Of a stretch of DNA of 64,000 bases, positions 1-8,339 are shown piece by piece. Both the position numbers and the translations under genes were made by a program. The stretch comes from UBA8079 sp965205535 (lineage in GTDB: Bacteria; Pseudomonadota; Alphaproteobacteria; UBA6615), in contig CBDBHH010000005.1 of assembly GCA_965205535.1 (NCBI GenBank), forward strand, positions 3,534,001 to 3,598,000, in the 5' to 3' direction. Within the stretch, counting starts at the first letter, position 1; every line of letters starts with the position of its first letter. The notes beneath the pieces are model-generated. The model had not been told where the DNA came from, did not search any database, and was given only the letters and a program-made list of their open reading frames with translations.

Positions 1-2
1 AC

Positions 3-236
3 TGGGACATGAATATCCAGGCGGCCATTGACCTTGGCCATGTGGTGAACCGCAACGGTGCCACCGACATCGAGGCCGGCACCGATGCCGAGGCATTCGC
101 GCCCGCGCTCGAGGCTCTGGGACACAGCGTGCGGGTGCGCGACCTGAACAGCGGCCTGCACGGGATCGAGATCGTCGACGGGAACCTGCGTGGCGGTGCG
201 GATCCGCGACGCGAAGGGATCGCCCGCGGAGACTAG
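3..236 (+). CDS. ggt: Gamma-glutamyltransferase, C-terminal end (partial)
   Basis: The frame is open from position 3 with no start, so only the last 77 residues are in the window and the gene begins to the left. The end, with an AIDL segment and a final GGADPRREG motif, is the conserved C-terminus of the small subunit of gamma-glutamyltranspeptidases (Ntn hydrolases that cleave or transfer the gamma-glutamyl group of glutathione; usually periplasmic). The catalytic Thr lies outside the window. The TAG stop overlaps the TAG stop of the convergent efflux gene within one CTAG (233-236). A 5-oxoprolinase-type gene lies close by on the other strand, which suits a gamma-glutamyl recycling context. 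The family call is secure; the substrate is not known. Confidence 0.85.
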   Translation, partial: WDMNIQAAIDLGHVVNRNGATDIEAGTDAEAFAPALEALGHSVRVRDLNSGLHGIEIVDGNLRGGADPRREGIARGD

Positions 237-1426
237 CTGCGCTCGGCACCAACCCGGGTGAGAAAAACCGCACACAAGAACGCCAGCGTCGAGGCCGTCA
301 ACATGATCACCGCCATCGGCAAGGGGGTGTCGTCCTGCAACATTCCGGCAAGTTGAGCGAAACCCGCGCCCATAAGCATCTGTAGGAAGGCGAGCAAACC
401 GGACGCAGTACCGGCGAAACGCGGGTTTATGCTTACCGCACCGGCCTGCGCATTTGGCATGGACAGGCCGTTCGCAAACGCCATGCCCATGCCCGGCAGG
501 AAGATCGTCCAGGTTGACCAGGCGCCCGCCATGACGAACGCAAGCATCACACCCCCGAACACGACCGCGAGCGCGCTACCGACACGCATCATCCGGTCCA
601 GACCGATCCGCTGGCCGAGCCGCGCGGTCATGAAGGTCCCGGCCATGAATCCGGCCGAAATCAGCACAAAGAACAGGCCGAACTCGGTTGGCGGGCGTTC
701 GAGTACATTTATCGTCACGAAGGGCGCGGCACCGAGAAACGCCATGAACATGCCCATGCCGAAACCGGCTTGTCCGGCATAGCCGAGAAAGGCCGGCACC
801 CGCAGGAGCACCCCGAAACCCGACACCATGCCGCGGAAAGTCTGGGCCGACGCCCCGGGTTGCAGGCTCTCCGGCACACGCGGCAGCGCCAACCCCAGAA
901 CGATCAGCCCGACGACACCGGAGAACATGAACACCGCACGCCAGCCGAAGACATCGTTGAGCAAGCCACCGATCAGCGGCGAGACCATGGGTGCAACGAC
1001 CAGTGCCGTGATCATGTAGGCCATCAATCGCGCGGCCGTCTCGCGGTCATAGAGATCGCGAATGATGGCGCGGCTGACCACCATACCGGCCGCGCCGCCC
1101 ACGGCCTGGATCACACGACCCGCGATCAGCAGCTCGATACTGGGCGCCAGGGCGCTCACCACCGATCCGAGCAGGAATATCACCAGTCCGACCAGCATGA
1201 CCGGGCGCCGTCCGTAGCGATCCGATGCCGGGCCATAAACCAGGGTCGCGAAGGCGATGGTGAAAAGCGCGAACGACAGCACATACTGCACGGTGCCGGC
1301 GCTGACCATGAATGCGTCCTGCATGACCGGCAGCACCGGCAGGATGATCTGCATCGCCAGCGGCCCGAGCGCGGTGATAACCGCGAGGACGCCGATCAGC
1401 ATTCTTGTGTTAGCCGGTGGCGTCAC
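233..1426 (-). CDS. Bcr/CflA-family MFS drug efflux transporter
   Basis: This 397-residue inner-membrane protein has the 12-helix pattern and length of Bcr/CflA transporters (drug:H+ antiporters of the major facilitator superfamily). The motif-A loop GPASDRYGRRP lies at about residues 65-75, between helices 2 and 3. A Gly/Pro-rich motif-C region (about residues 135-160) marks the antiporter branch. The start is GTG at 1426 and overlaps the TGA of the upstream 5-oxoprolinase-type gene as GTGA, so the two are translationally coupled. The substrate cannot be read from sequence. The coupling to a hydantoinase/oxoprolinase gene could mean export or uptake of a related small molecule, but that is inference. 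Confidence 0.85.
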   Translation of the reverse strand: MTPPANTRMLIGVLAVITALGPLAMQIILPVLPVMQDAFMVSAGTVQYVLSFALFTIAFATLVYGPASDRYGRRPVMLVGLVIFLLGSVVSALAPSIELLIAGRVIQAVGGAAGMVVSRAIIRDLYDRETAARLMAYMITALVVAPMVSPLIGGLLNDVFGWRAVFMFSGVVGLIVLGLALPRVPESLQPGASAQTFRGMVSGFGVLLRVPAFLGYAGQAGFGMGMFMAFLGAAPFVTINVLERPPTEFGLFFVLISAGFMAGTFMTARLGQRIGLDRMMRVGSALAVVFGGVMLAFVMAGAWSTWTIFLPGMGMAFANGLSMPNAQAGAVSINPRFAGTASGLLAFLQMLMGAGFAQLAGMLQDDTPLPMAVIMLTASTLAFLCAVFLTRVGAERS

Positions 1427-4400
1427 GCAGCCCCGTAACCACCGCCACCCGGCGTTTCAATCACGAACACATCCCCGGGGCCGGCCTGCGTTCGGTCGGT
1501 CCCGGACATTTCCAACCGCGACCCGTCGACCCGTTCCAGCCAGTTTCGACCCACGGCACCATCGCCACCACCCGCCAGACCATAGGGCGGGATCTCGCGG
1601 TGATTGGCCAGGATCATGACATCCATAACCTCGAGGAAACGGACGCGCCGCCGCGCCCCGTCGCCACCATGATGGGCACCCTGTCCGCCCGAACCTTCGC
1701 GAACCTCGAAGCTCTCCAGCAACACCGGGAAACGCCATTCGAGGATTTCCGGATCCGTCAGCCGCGAATTGGTCATGTGTGTATGTACCGCCGAGGTGCC
1801 GTCGAAATCCGGGCCCGCCCCCGAGCCGCCGCAGATCGTCTCGTAATACTGATAGGTGGCATTGCCGAAGGTGAAGTTGTTCATGGTGCCCTGGGCGGCC
1901 GCCATCACGCCCAGCGCGCCATACAGGCTATCGGTCAGCGCCTGGCTGGTCTCGACATTGCCCGCCACCACGGCGGCGGGATATTCGGGTGCCAGCATGG
2001 AGCGTTTGGGGATGATGATCTCGATCGGCTTCAGGCATCCCTCGTTCATCGGGATTTCATCGTCGACCAACGTCCGGAACACATAAAGCACCGCCGCCCG
2101 CGCAATCGCCGTCGGCGCGTTGAAGTTGCTGTCGAGCTGGGCACTCGTGCCGGTGAAGTCCACCCGCGCGCTTCGGGTCGCCCGGTCGATCGAGACCGCG
2201 ACGCGAATTTCTGCGCCATTGTCGAGCGGATAGACGAACTCGCCATCCCGGAGCACATCGAGGACACGGCGGACGGATTCTTCGGCATTGTCCTGCACAT
2301 GGCCCATATAGGCGTGGACGGTCTCCAGTCCGAACTGATCGACCATCCGGCGCAGTTCCGACACGCCTTTCTCGTTGGCCGCGATCTGGGCCTTGAGGTC
2401 GGCCACATTCTGGTCCGGGTTGCGCACCGGATGCGCACCCGAGCCAAGCAATTCGCGGATCGCATCCTCGCGGAACACGCCCGCGTCGACCGCCTTGAAA
2501 TTGTCGATCAGCACGCCTTCATCGTCGATGGTGCGCGAATCCGGCGGCATGGAGCCGGGCGAGATGCCGCCGATGTCGGCGTGATGGCCACGGCTGCCGA
2601 CGTAGAACAGAATCTCACCACCCGCGTCATCGAACACGGGCGTTATGACCGTCACGTCGGGGAGATGCGTGCCGCCGTTGTAGGGCGCGTTGAGCATGTA
2701 CACGTCGCCGGGCGCCATCCGCGATGCGTTCTCCCGGATCACCACGCGGATGCTCTCGGACATGGACCCCAGATGCACCGGCATGTGGGGCGCGTTGGCG
2801 ACCAGATTCCCGTCGGGTGCGAAGATCGCACAGGAGAAATCCAGCCGCTCCTTGATGTTGACCGAGTAGGCTGTGTTCTGCAGCGTCACGCCCATCTGCT
2901 CGGCGATCGACATGTAGAGATTGTTGAAGACCTCGAGCATCACCGGGTCGACATCTGTCCCGATCGCGGCGACGCGTTCCGCGGCCACCACACGCTCGAT
3001 CACCAGATCGCCGCGCTCGGTCATCGCCGCGCGCCAGCCAGGCTCGATGATCGTGGTTGCCACCGCTTCGCTGATGATCGCCGGGCCATCGATCGCAACA
3101 CCGGGCGCCAGCGCCTCGCGCTCATAGACCGGGGTCGAGTGCGCAGCTCCCTCCATATGGGCGGTGACCTGATCAACCGATGACGCATCTCCCGTCGCGT
3201 CCGGCGCCAGATCCGCGTCCGCGCTCTGGTCCGATGCGCCGATTGCCTCGACGGCCGCCGTCTCCACGATCAGCGCCTTTTCGGGCATCGTGAAGCCGTA
3301 GCGCTGGCGATGCATCTCGGCGAAGCTGTCCGCCATCTCGACCGCACCTGAAAAATCGACTTCGAGCGACGTATCTGTTCCTTCGTAGCGAAGGTGCAGG
3401 CGGCGGCGGACGGCAATACGTGCCGCATCGACACCCTGGCCCAACACCTCATCACGCGCCGCGCCGGCCAGCCGTTCGAGGATCGTGGCGACCCTGTCAT
3501 CGACGGCGTCACCCAGCGGTGCCTCGACGGATTGCTCACGCAACGCACGGATATCGGCCAGGCCCATGCCATAGGCCGACAGGACGCCGGCGAACGGGTG
3601 CAGCAACACGCGGGTCATACCGAGCGCATCAGCCACCAGGCAGGCATGCTGACCGGCAGCACCTCCGAAAGCGCAAAGCGTATATTGCGTCACGTCATAG
3701 CCGCGCTCAACGGAGATTTTCTTGATCGCGTTGGCCATATTCTCGACCGCGATCTTCAGAAACCCCTCGGCCACCTCGACGGGGCTGCGGGTATCACCGG
3801 TCGCGGTGCGGATGTCGTCGGTCAGGGCCTCGAACTTCGCGCGCACCGCATCGGCGTCCAGCGGCGAATCCTGCGCGGGCCCGAAGACCGACGGGAAATG
3901 TTCGGGCTGCAGCTTGCCCAGCATCACGTTGCAGTCGGTGACCGTCAGCGGCCCGCCCTTACCGTAGCTGGCAGGTCCCGGGTCGGCGCCCGCGCTTTCG
4001 GGCCCGACGCGATAGCGCGCACCGTCGAACGAACAGATCGACCCGCCGCCGGCCGCGACGGTGTGGATCTGCATCATCGGCGCACGCATCCGCACCCCGG
4101 CCACGAGTGTTTCGAACGCGCGCTCCAGCTCGCCGTAATAGTGGGTCACGTCGGTCGAGGTGCCCCCCATATCGAAACCGATCATCCGCTCGAACCCGGC
4201 CGCCTCGCTCACCTGTACCGCGCCCACGACGCCGCCGGCGGGGCCGGACAGGATCGCGTCCTTGCCCTGGAACATATGCGCGTCGGTCAGCCCGCCGTTC
4301 GACTGCATGAACATCAAATTCACATCGCCCAGCTCCGCCGCGACCCGGTCCACATAGCGGCGCAGGATCGGCGACAGATAGGCATCGACCACGGTCGTAT

Positions 4401-5043
4401 CGCCGCGGCCGACCAGCTTGATCAGCGGGCTGGTCTCGTGGCTGACGGATATCTGGGTGAAGCCGATCTCCCGGGCGATCTCCGCACAGGCACGCTCGTG
4501 ATCGGGCACGCGATAACCATGCATGAAGGCGATCGCCACGGCGCGAATGCCGTCGTCATATGCCGCTTGCAACCCGGCGCGTGCGCCTGCCGCATCGAAC
4601 GGCACCACAACTTCATCGCGGGCGTTCACCCGCTCGTCGATCTCGACGACCGTTTCGTAGAGCTGCTCGGGCAAAATGATGTGCCGGTCGAACAACCGCG
4701 GGCGGGCCTGGTAGCCGATCCGCAGGGCGTCGCGGAAGCCGCGTGTGATCGCCAGCGCCGTGCGGTCGCCCTTGCGCTCCAGCAGGGCGTTGGTGGCGAC
4801 GGTGGTGCCCATTTTCACCGTCCCGATCAGGCCGGCGGGAATCTCCTCGCCGGCGGCCAGCCCAAGCAGGTCGCGAATGCCCTGCACGGCAGCGTCAGCA
4901 TAGTGCTCGGGATTCTCCGACAGAAGTTTATGCGTACGCAGCGACCCGTCCGGCGCGCGCCCGACGATGTCGGTGAACGTGCCGCCACGATCGATCCAGA
5001 AGTGCCAGCGATCCGCTGCGCCTATGGGTTCGTCACCCGTCAT
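1423..5043 (-). CDS. Fused HyuA-HyuB hydantoinase/5-oxoprolinase
   Basis: The 1206-residue protein is a single-chain HyuA-HyuB fusion of 5-oxoprolinase type (ATP + 5-oxoproline to glutamate), close to the roughly 1290-residue eukaryotic-type enzyme. The N-terminal HyuA half opens with an actin-like phosphate loop (RGGTFTDIVG, residues 19-28) and has a second GFDMGGTSTD motif near residue 290. The HyuB half begins near residue 698 (DPVMLEVFNN) and carries the conserved NIKERLDFSCA segment. The ATG at 5043 is preferred to a TTG one codon upstream because a GGGGA sequence lies about 7 nt before it. Substrate specificity (5-oxoproline, hydantoin or N-methylhydantoin) cannot be settled. The facing gamma-glutamyltransferase favours 5-oxoproline. 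The promoter region contains copy 1 of a repeat described separately. Confidence 0.85.
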   Translation of the reverse strand: MTGDEPIGAADRWHFWIDRGGTFTDIVGRAPDGSLRTHKLLSENPEHYADAAVQGIRDLLGLAAGEEIPAGLIGTVKMGTTVATNALLERKGDRTALAITRGFRDALRIGYQARPRLFDRHIILPEQLYETVVEIDERVNARDEVVVPFDAAGARAGLQAAYDDGIRAVAIAFMHGYRVPDHERACAEIAREIGFTQISVSHETSPLIKLVGRGDTTVVDAYLSPILRRYVDRVAAELGDVNLMFMQSNGGLTDAHMFQGKDAILSGPAGGVVGAVQVSEAAGFERMIGFDMGGTSTDVTHYYGELERAFETLVAGVRMRAPMMQIHTVAAGGGSICSFDGARYRVGPESAGADPGPASYGKGGPLTVTDCNVMLGKLQPEHFPSVFGPAQDSPLDADAVRAKFEALTDDIRTATGDTRSPVEVAEGFLKIAVENMANAIKKISVERGYDVTQYTLCAFGGAAGQHACLVADALGMTRVLLHPFAGVLSAYGMGLADIRALREQSVEAPLGDAVDDRVATILERLAGAARDEVLGQGVDAARIAVRRRLHLRYEGTDTSLEVDFSGAVEMADSFAEMHRQRYGFTMPEKALIVETAAVEAIGASDQSADADLAPDATGDASSVDQVTAHMEGAAHSTPVYEREALAPGVAIDGPAIISEAVATTIIEPGWRAAMTERGDLVIERVVAAERVAAIGTDVDPVMLEVFNNLYMSIAEQMGVTLQNTAYSVNIKERLDFSCAIFAPDGNLVANAPHMPVHLGSMSESIRVVIRENASRMAPGDVYMLNAPYNGGTHLPDVTVITPVFDDAGGEILFYVGSRGHHADIGGISPGSMPPDSRTIDDEGVLIDNFKAVDAGVFREDAIRELLGSGAHPVRNPDQNVADLKAQIAANEKGVSELRRMVDQFGLETVHAYMGHVQDNAEESVRRVLDVLRDGEFVYPLDNGAEIRVAVSIDRATRSARVDFTGTSAQLDSNFNAPTAIARAAVLYVFRTLVDDEIPMNEGCLKPIEIIIPKRSMLAPEYPAAVVAGNVETSQALTDSLYGALGVMAAAQGTMNNFTFGNATYQYYETICGGSGAGPDFDGTSAVHTHMTNSRLTDPEILEWRFPVLLESFEVREGSGGQGAHHGGDGARRRVRFLEVMDVMILANHREIPPYGLAGGGDGAVGRNWLERVDGSRLEMSGTDRTQAGPGDVFVIETPGGGGYGAA

Positions 5044-5062
5044 CAACTATCCCCGATATTTG

Positions 5063-5100
5063 GCGGCAGACTGGTTTGTCGCACGGCGAAAGTCAAAGGC
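5063..5100. repeat. Left-end repeat R1, copy 1
   Basis: This 38-bp segment matches 5741-5778 at 32 of 38 positions in direct orientation. Its first 20 bp form an imperfect palindrome: arms GCGGCAGAC and GTTTGTCGC pair over 9 bp with two G-T pairs and a 2-nt centre. It lies 20 bp upstream of the 5-oxoprolinase start, so it could be an operator, a promoter part, or the boundary of an inserted segment. Confidence 0.7.
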
Positions 5101-5206
5101 CCGAAGCCTCAACAGAAAAACCAGCAGACATCACATGCCGGCTGGCCTTTCTGTTCGCGCAACAAAGCCGAGACCCGTTCGATGGGCTACGGAATCACAC
5201 AGCAGA

Positions 5207-5611
5207 TCAGGGATACTTTTGCTTGGATTTCGCGCGCGCAAGTGTGTCGCCATCCGCATCGCGGGCGCGCGCACTCCACTCATAGGTATGCTGGCCGCTG
5301 GGCGGGCACGGGCTCTGATATTTGAACGCGCCCGGCTGAATAACATTGTCACCGGTATAGTCGGCCGTGCCGCCTCCATGATTGAAACCGGGGGCATCAC
5401 GGTCGGTCAGCGAGAACCGAATTTCTTTGGTTCCCTCCGGCACATTGCTCAACTCGAATATCGGGTTCTCAACCCGGTTGGGGTAGCCCGTGGTACACCG
5501 GGGAATATCTCCCCAATTGAATGTGAACGATAAATCCTGCGCGTGTGCGTTCGCGGAAAACACCGTCGACCCGGCGAGCGCCAAAGCACCTAGAATTAAC
5601 CCAGACCTCAT
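5207..5611 (-). CDS. Secreted PEBP-like (YbhB/YbcL-type) protein
   Basis: This 134-residue protein starts with a Sec signal peptide (hydrophobic residues 5-20, likely cleavage after AHA at about residue 24), so it should be periplasmic or secreted. The mature part has a PEBP hallmark: a NVPEGTKEI strand followed by DRDAP at residues 70-74, the ligand-pocket motif of phosphatidylethanolamine-binding/YbhB proteins. It is shorter than the usual 150-180 residues and lacks a clear second half of the family fold, so it is a compact or divergent member. Four cysteines could form disulfides only in part, given their uneven spacing. Base composition is lower in GC than its neighbours. It lies alone between two copies of repeat R1. 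The function of bacterial PEBP-like proteins is poorly known, and I assign only the family. Confidence 0.6.
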   Translation of the reverse strand: MRSGLILGALALAGSTVFSANAHAQDLSFTFNWGDIPRCTTGYPNRVENPIFELSNVPEGTKEIRFSLTDRDAPGFNHGGGTADYTGDNVIQPGAFKYQSPCPPSGQHTYEWSARARDADGDTLARAKSKQKYP

Positions 5612-5722
5612 GTACCAACCCTTCCCACCATTAATAATCCCTCACAGGGATGCGCAAATTGTCACCCGTTGGGTCCCAAATGTCACTCGCGGGAGCGATA
5701 CCGGCATTTCTCCCCACGGGAT

Positions 5723-5739
5723 TTTGGGTTAAACGTCTC
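5723..5739. repeat. Right-end repeat R2, copy 1
   Basis: This 17-bp segment matches 7568-7584 at 16 of 17 positions, with a 13-base exact core GGTTAAACGTCTC. It abuts the second R1 copy with one base between them. The CATT found 22 bp before the core is also present at the same distance in the second copy, but the bases between are not conserved. Confidence 0.6.
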
Positions 5740-5740
5740 C

Positions 5741-5778
5741 GCGGCAGACCGGTTTGTCGCATCAAGAAAATCAAAGGC
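5741..5778. repeat. Left-end repeat R1, copy 2
   Basis: Direct copy of 5063-5100 (32 of 38 identical). The 20-bp palindromic part (5741-5760) is almost unchanged: the only difference is at the palindrome centre. The TCAAAGGC at the far end is also kept, while the middle has diverged. It lies 130 bp upstream of the PEBP-like gene on the minus strand and 136 bp upstream of the DUF2269 gene on the plus strand. Confidence 0.7.
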
Positions 5779-5913
5779 GTGGGCGAGACGGTTTTGCGAT
5801 CGCCATCGCACAACGTTTCGTTGATCTGATGATTCAGGTTATTGATCGCATATGAGTATCTTGATCCTATCCGACGGGCCCTTCGACGTCTGCAATAGAG
5901 ACCCTCACAAACG

Positions 5914-6389
5914 ATGATGATCGACTGGTTCGCACTCGCGAAAGTGGTTCATATAATTAGCGCCACAGTGCTATTCGGCACGGGCCTTGGTATTGCGTTC
6001 TTCATGTTCCGGGGCAACCGGTGCAGCGACCTGAGCACACGATACTATTTCGCCCGAACAACAGTGCTCGCGGACTATGTTTTCACCGCACCTGCCGCCG
6101 TCATTCAACCCGCAACCGGTTTCGCCCTCGTTGCGATGAGTGGAATTGATCCGCTAGCCGATTGGCTGCTTATCACCTACGCATTGTATTTACTTGCCGG
6201 CTCTGTTGGCTCCCAGTCGTTTGGATTCATATCCAGATGAAGAAGATGCTTGCGGAGGCGATGGTGTCAGGCGATCCCCTCTCGGACAGGTACAAACTTC
6301 TTTTTCGTGTTTGGTTCATCTTGGGTTGGCCCGCCTTCTTGGCATTGGTCGCCATCTTCTGTTTGATGGTGACCAAGCCGACATGGTGA
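5914..6389 (+). pseudogene. DUF2269 integral membrane protein, frameshifted
   Basis: The first frame encodes a DUF2269-type membrane protein (helix at about residues 5-28, then a second and third helix) up to the YALYLLAG segment. The natural continuation, CWLPVVWI...MLAEAM...GWPAFLALVAIF, lies in another frame from about 6201 to the stop at 6387-6389. Joining the frames needs one extra base near 6198-6202 (GCCGGC-TCTG) and would give about 158 residues, a normal DUF2269 length. As written, the first frame runs into an unrelated tail ending at 6240. This is either a real one-base deletion or a sequencing error. The restored stop overlaps the ATG of the next gene, so the pair was a coupled operon. 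Function of the family is unknown. Confidence 0.75.
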
Positions 6390-7498
6390 GCAGGGTATTG
6401 ATTATTGGCGGATACGGGAATTTCGGTGCGTACATCGCCCGAAGACTAGCCGAGGACAAATTCATACAGATCGTCATCGGTGGTCGATCAGCAGAAAAAG
6501 CTCGTTCTTTCGCTAACAACCTGACCAGCGCAAAGCATAAAGCGATCTGGAGGCAGTTCGACTATCGAACAGGGTTGCCTGAGATACTTGCAGAGGTTGC
6601 ACCCGAAATCGTCATTCACACCTCTGGCCCATTCCAAAACCAAAGCTACGATGTAGCACGGCAATGCATCGCCGCCGGCTGCCACTACATCGACTTGTCG
6701 GATGCTCGCGACTTCGTCGCCGGTATTGGCGACCTGAATCAGGAAGCTTCGGAAGAAGGGGTTTTAGTCCTCAGTGGCGCAAGTTCCGTCCCATGTCTGA
6801 GCGCCGCCATTATCGATCACTACCTAACGTCGTTTGAGAGCCTGGAAAGCATCGAGTACGGCATCGCTACCGCGCAACACACCAATCGTGGCTTGGCAAC
6901 AACATCCGCTGTTCTCAGCTATGCGGGGAAACCTTTCACGACGTTGCAAGATGAACAGACCAAAACCGTGTACGGCTGGCAAGATATCCACCGGCGCACT
7001 CTTCGCGACGTTGGACGACGTTGGTTCGGCAACTGCGATGTGCCGGACCTTGAGTTGTTCGCGAAAAGATATCCTGATTTAAAGTCACTTAACTTTTACG
7101 CGGGGCTTGAAGTACCGGTTGTCCATCTTGGGCTATGGCTAATGAGCTGGTTCACCCGGCTTCACTTGCTGCCATCACTCGAGAAATTTGCGCCTTTGTT
7201 GCTGCGCATTTCGCGTCTATTCGACCTGTTTGGCAGTGATGTCAGCGCGTTTTTCATGCATCTAACAGGACGCGATTCATCCGGCACTTTCATATCGAGA
7301 AACTTCGAACTCGTGGCACACGCCGGAGATGGGCCATACATTCCGTGCGCACCAGCCATCATCATGGCCAGGAAGCTCGCGCGGGGAATATGTGCAGATA
7401 AAGGTGCGCATCCTTGCATCGGATTCGTGGACCTTCAGACTTACCTGAGTGAACTGGAAAGTTTGGATATAACGTGGTCACAAGACCCAATCGCATAA
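6383..7498 (+). CDS. Saccharopine dehydrogenase-like NAD(P)-binding protein
   Basis: The 371-residue protein begins with a Rossmann nucleotide-binding loop (IIGGYGNFG, residues 7-15) and follows the saccharopine dehydrogenase NADP-binding domain pattern (HTSGPFQ, CIAAGCHYIDLSD, SGASSVPCLS). Homologues of this type are predicted oxidoreductases of unknown substrate, not lysine-pathway enzymes. The ATG at 6383 is chosen because it overlaps the restored stop of the DUF2269 gene (ATGGTGA) and puts the Rossmann motif at the N-terminus; an open frame upstream is only the DUF2269 gene read out of phase. Codon use and GC are lower than in the flanking housekeeping genes. DUF2269 plus saccharopine-dehydrogenase-like pairs occur together in other proteobacteria, which supports a shared but unknown role. 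Confidence 0.75.
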   Translation: MVSRVLIIGGYGNFGAYIARRLAEDKFIQIVIGGRSAEKARSFANNLTSAKHKAIWRQFDYRTGLPEILAEVAPEIVIHTSGPFQNQSYDVARQCIAAGCHYIDLSDARDFVAGIGDLNQEASEEGVLVLSGASSVPCLSAAIIDHYLTSFESLESIEYGIATAQHTNRGLATTSAVLSYAGKPFTTLQDEQTKTVYGWQDIHRRTLRDVGRRWFGNCDVPDLELFAKRYPDLKSLNFYAGLEVPVVHLGLWLMSWFTRLHLLPSLEKFAPLLLRISRLFDLFGSDVSAFFMHLTGRDSSGTFISRNFELVAHAGDGPYIPCAPAIIMARKLARGICADKGAHPCIGFVDLQTYLSELESLDITWSQDPIA

Positions 7499-7567
7499 GA
7501 TTTGGCGCGGCGCCGATTGACAGTGCTCGGATGCGGGCTTCTCGCCCAACATTCCATCGGCGCGCGG

Positions 7568-7584
7568 TTTCGGTTAAACGTCTC
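7568..7584. repeat. Right-end repeat R2, copy 2
   Basis: Second copy of the 17-bp segment at 5723-5739 (16 of 17 identical), ending 2 bp before the start codon of the J-domain gene at 7587. It marks the right limit of the lower-GC islet. Confidence 0.6.
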
Positions 7585-7586
7585 TC

Positions 7587-8324
7587 ATGAGCATTTGGGG
7601 CAAGGTACTGGGTGGTGCTGCCGGGTTCGCGCTGGGCGGCCCGCTGGGCGCGCTGCTCGGCGGGGTCGCCGGGCACATCTACGATTCCCACCGCAGCGGG
7701 AGCGCCGCCGAAGTGACCGGCGGCGACCCGACCAAGCAGGTCGGCTTCACCATCGCCGTCATCGCGCTGGGTGCGAAACTCGCCAAGGCCGATGGCGTGG
7801 TCACGCCGGACGAGATCCGTGCCTTCCGCCGGGTCTTCAAGGTGGCGCCCGAAGAAACCCAGAACGTCGCCAAAGTCTTCAACATGGCCCGCAAGTCGAC
7901 CGACGGCTACGAGCTCTATGCCAAACAGGTCGCCGGCATGTTCCGGGAAAACCCGGCCGTGCTCGAGGAACTGGTGAACTGCCTTTTCCTGATCGCCAAG
8001 GCAGACGGCGAGGTCCATGACGAGGAACTGAACTATCTGCGCAACGTGTCGGCAATATTCGGGTTCACCGACACCGACTTCGCGCGTATCCGCGAAGAGA
8101 ATATGGGCCCCGATGCGGCCGACCCCTACACCATCCTCGGCGTGGGGCACGACACCGACGACGACACCATCAAGTCCGCCTACCGCAAGCTCGTGCGCGA
8201 GAACCATCCCGACACGCTGATCGCCCAGGGCATGCCAGAGGAATTCGTCGAGGTCGCGAACGAGAAGCTGGCGACGATCAACGCCGCCTATGACAAGATT
8301 TGCGCCGCGCGCGGGATCAAGTAG
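7587..8324 (+). CDS. DjlA-like cochaperone (TerB + J domain)
   Basis: The 245-residue protein has three parts. Residues 6-28 are a Gly/Ala-rich hydrophobic segment that may insert in the inner membrane. A TerB-like helical domain follows at about residues 55-165, with the twin acidic AKADG motifs typical of this fold. A J domain spans about residues 178-245, with the HPD tripeptide at 207-209 that stimulates DnaK ATPase. This is the layout of DjlA-type membrane-anchored Hsp70 cochaperones, though shorter than E. coli DjlA (271 residues). It is followed 15 bp later by the ABC-F gene on the same strand. The client is unknown. The copy of repeat R2 immediately before the start leaves little room for a ribosome site. 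Confidence 0.85.
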   Translation: MSIWGKVLGGAAGFALGGPLGALLGGVAGHIYDSHRSGSAAEVTGGDPTKQVGFTIAVIALGAKLAKADGVVTPDEIRAFRRVFKVAPEETQNVAKVFNMARKSTDGYELYAKQVAGMFRENPAVLEELVNCLFLIAKADGEVHDEELNYLRNVSAIFGFTDTDFARIREENMGPDAADPYTILGVGHDTDDDTIKSAYRKLVRENHPDTLIAQGMPEEFVEVANEKLATINAAYDKICAARGIK

Positions 8325-8339
8325 CCCCGCCTTTCCGCC

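Larger units (their letters stand above)
5612..5913. other. 302-bp intergenic region with repeat junction
   Basis: This gap between the PEBP-like gene (minus) and the DUF2269 gene (plus) holds copy 1 of repeat R2 (5723-5739) immediately followed by copy 2 of repeat R1 (5741-5778). A 60-codon minus-strand frame (5631-5813) crosses it, but it has no recognisable product or convincing ribosome site and I do not call it. The stretch 5820-5910 is AT-rich and must hold the promoter of the plus-strand pair. I could not pick a single -35/-10 pair there. Confidence 0.6.

Noticed and set aside
3394..5325. A long open frame antisense to the 5-oxoprolinase gene
   Set aside because: The product is Arg/His/Gly-rich with no family motif, and it is a mirror of strong codon bias in the real gene on the other strand.
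5631..5813. A 60-codon minus-strand frame between the PEBP-like and DUF2269 genes
   Set aside because: It crosses the R2-R1 repeat junction, lacks a ribosome site, and its product resembles no known family.
6194..6382. A 63-residue N-terminal extension of the saccharopine dehydrogenase-like protein
   Set aside because: It is the DUF2269 gene read in another frame; the Rossmann motif and the overlapping ATG place the true start at 6383.
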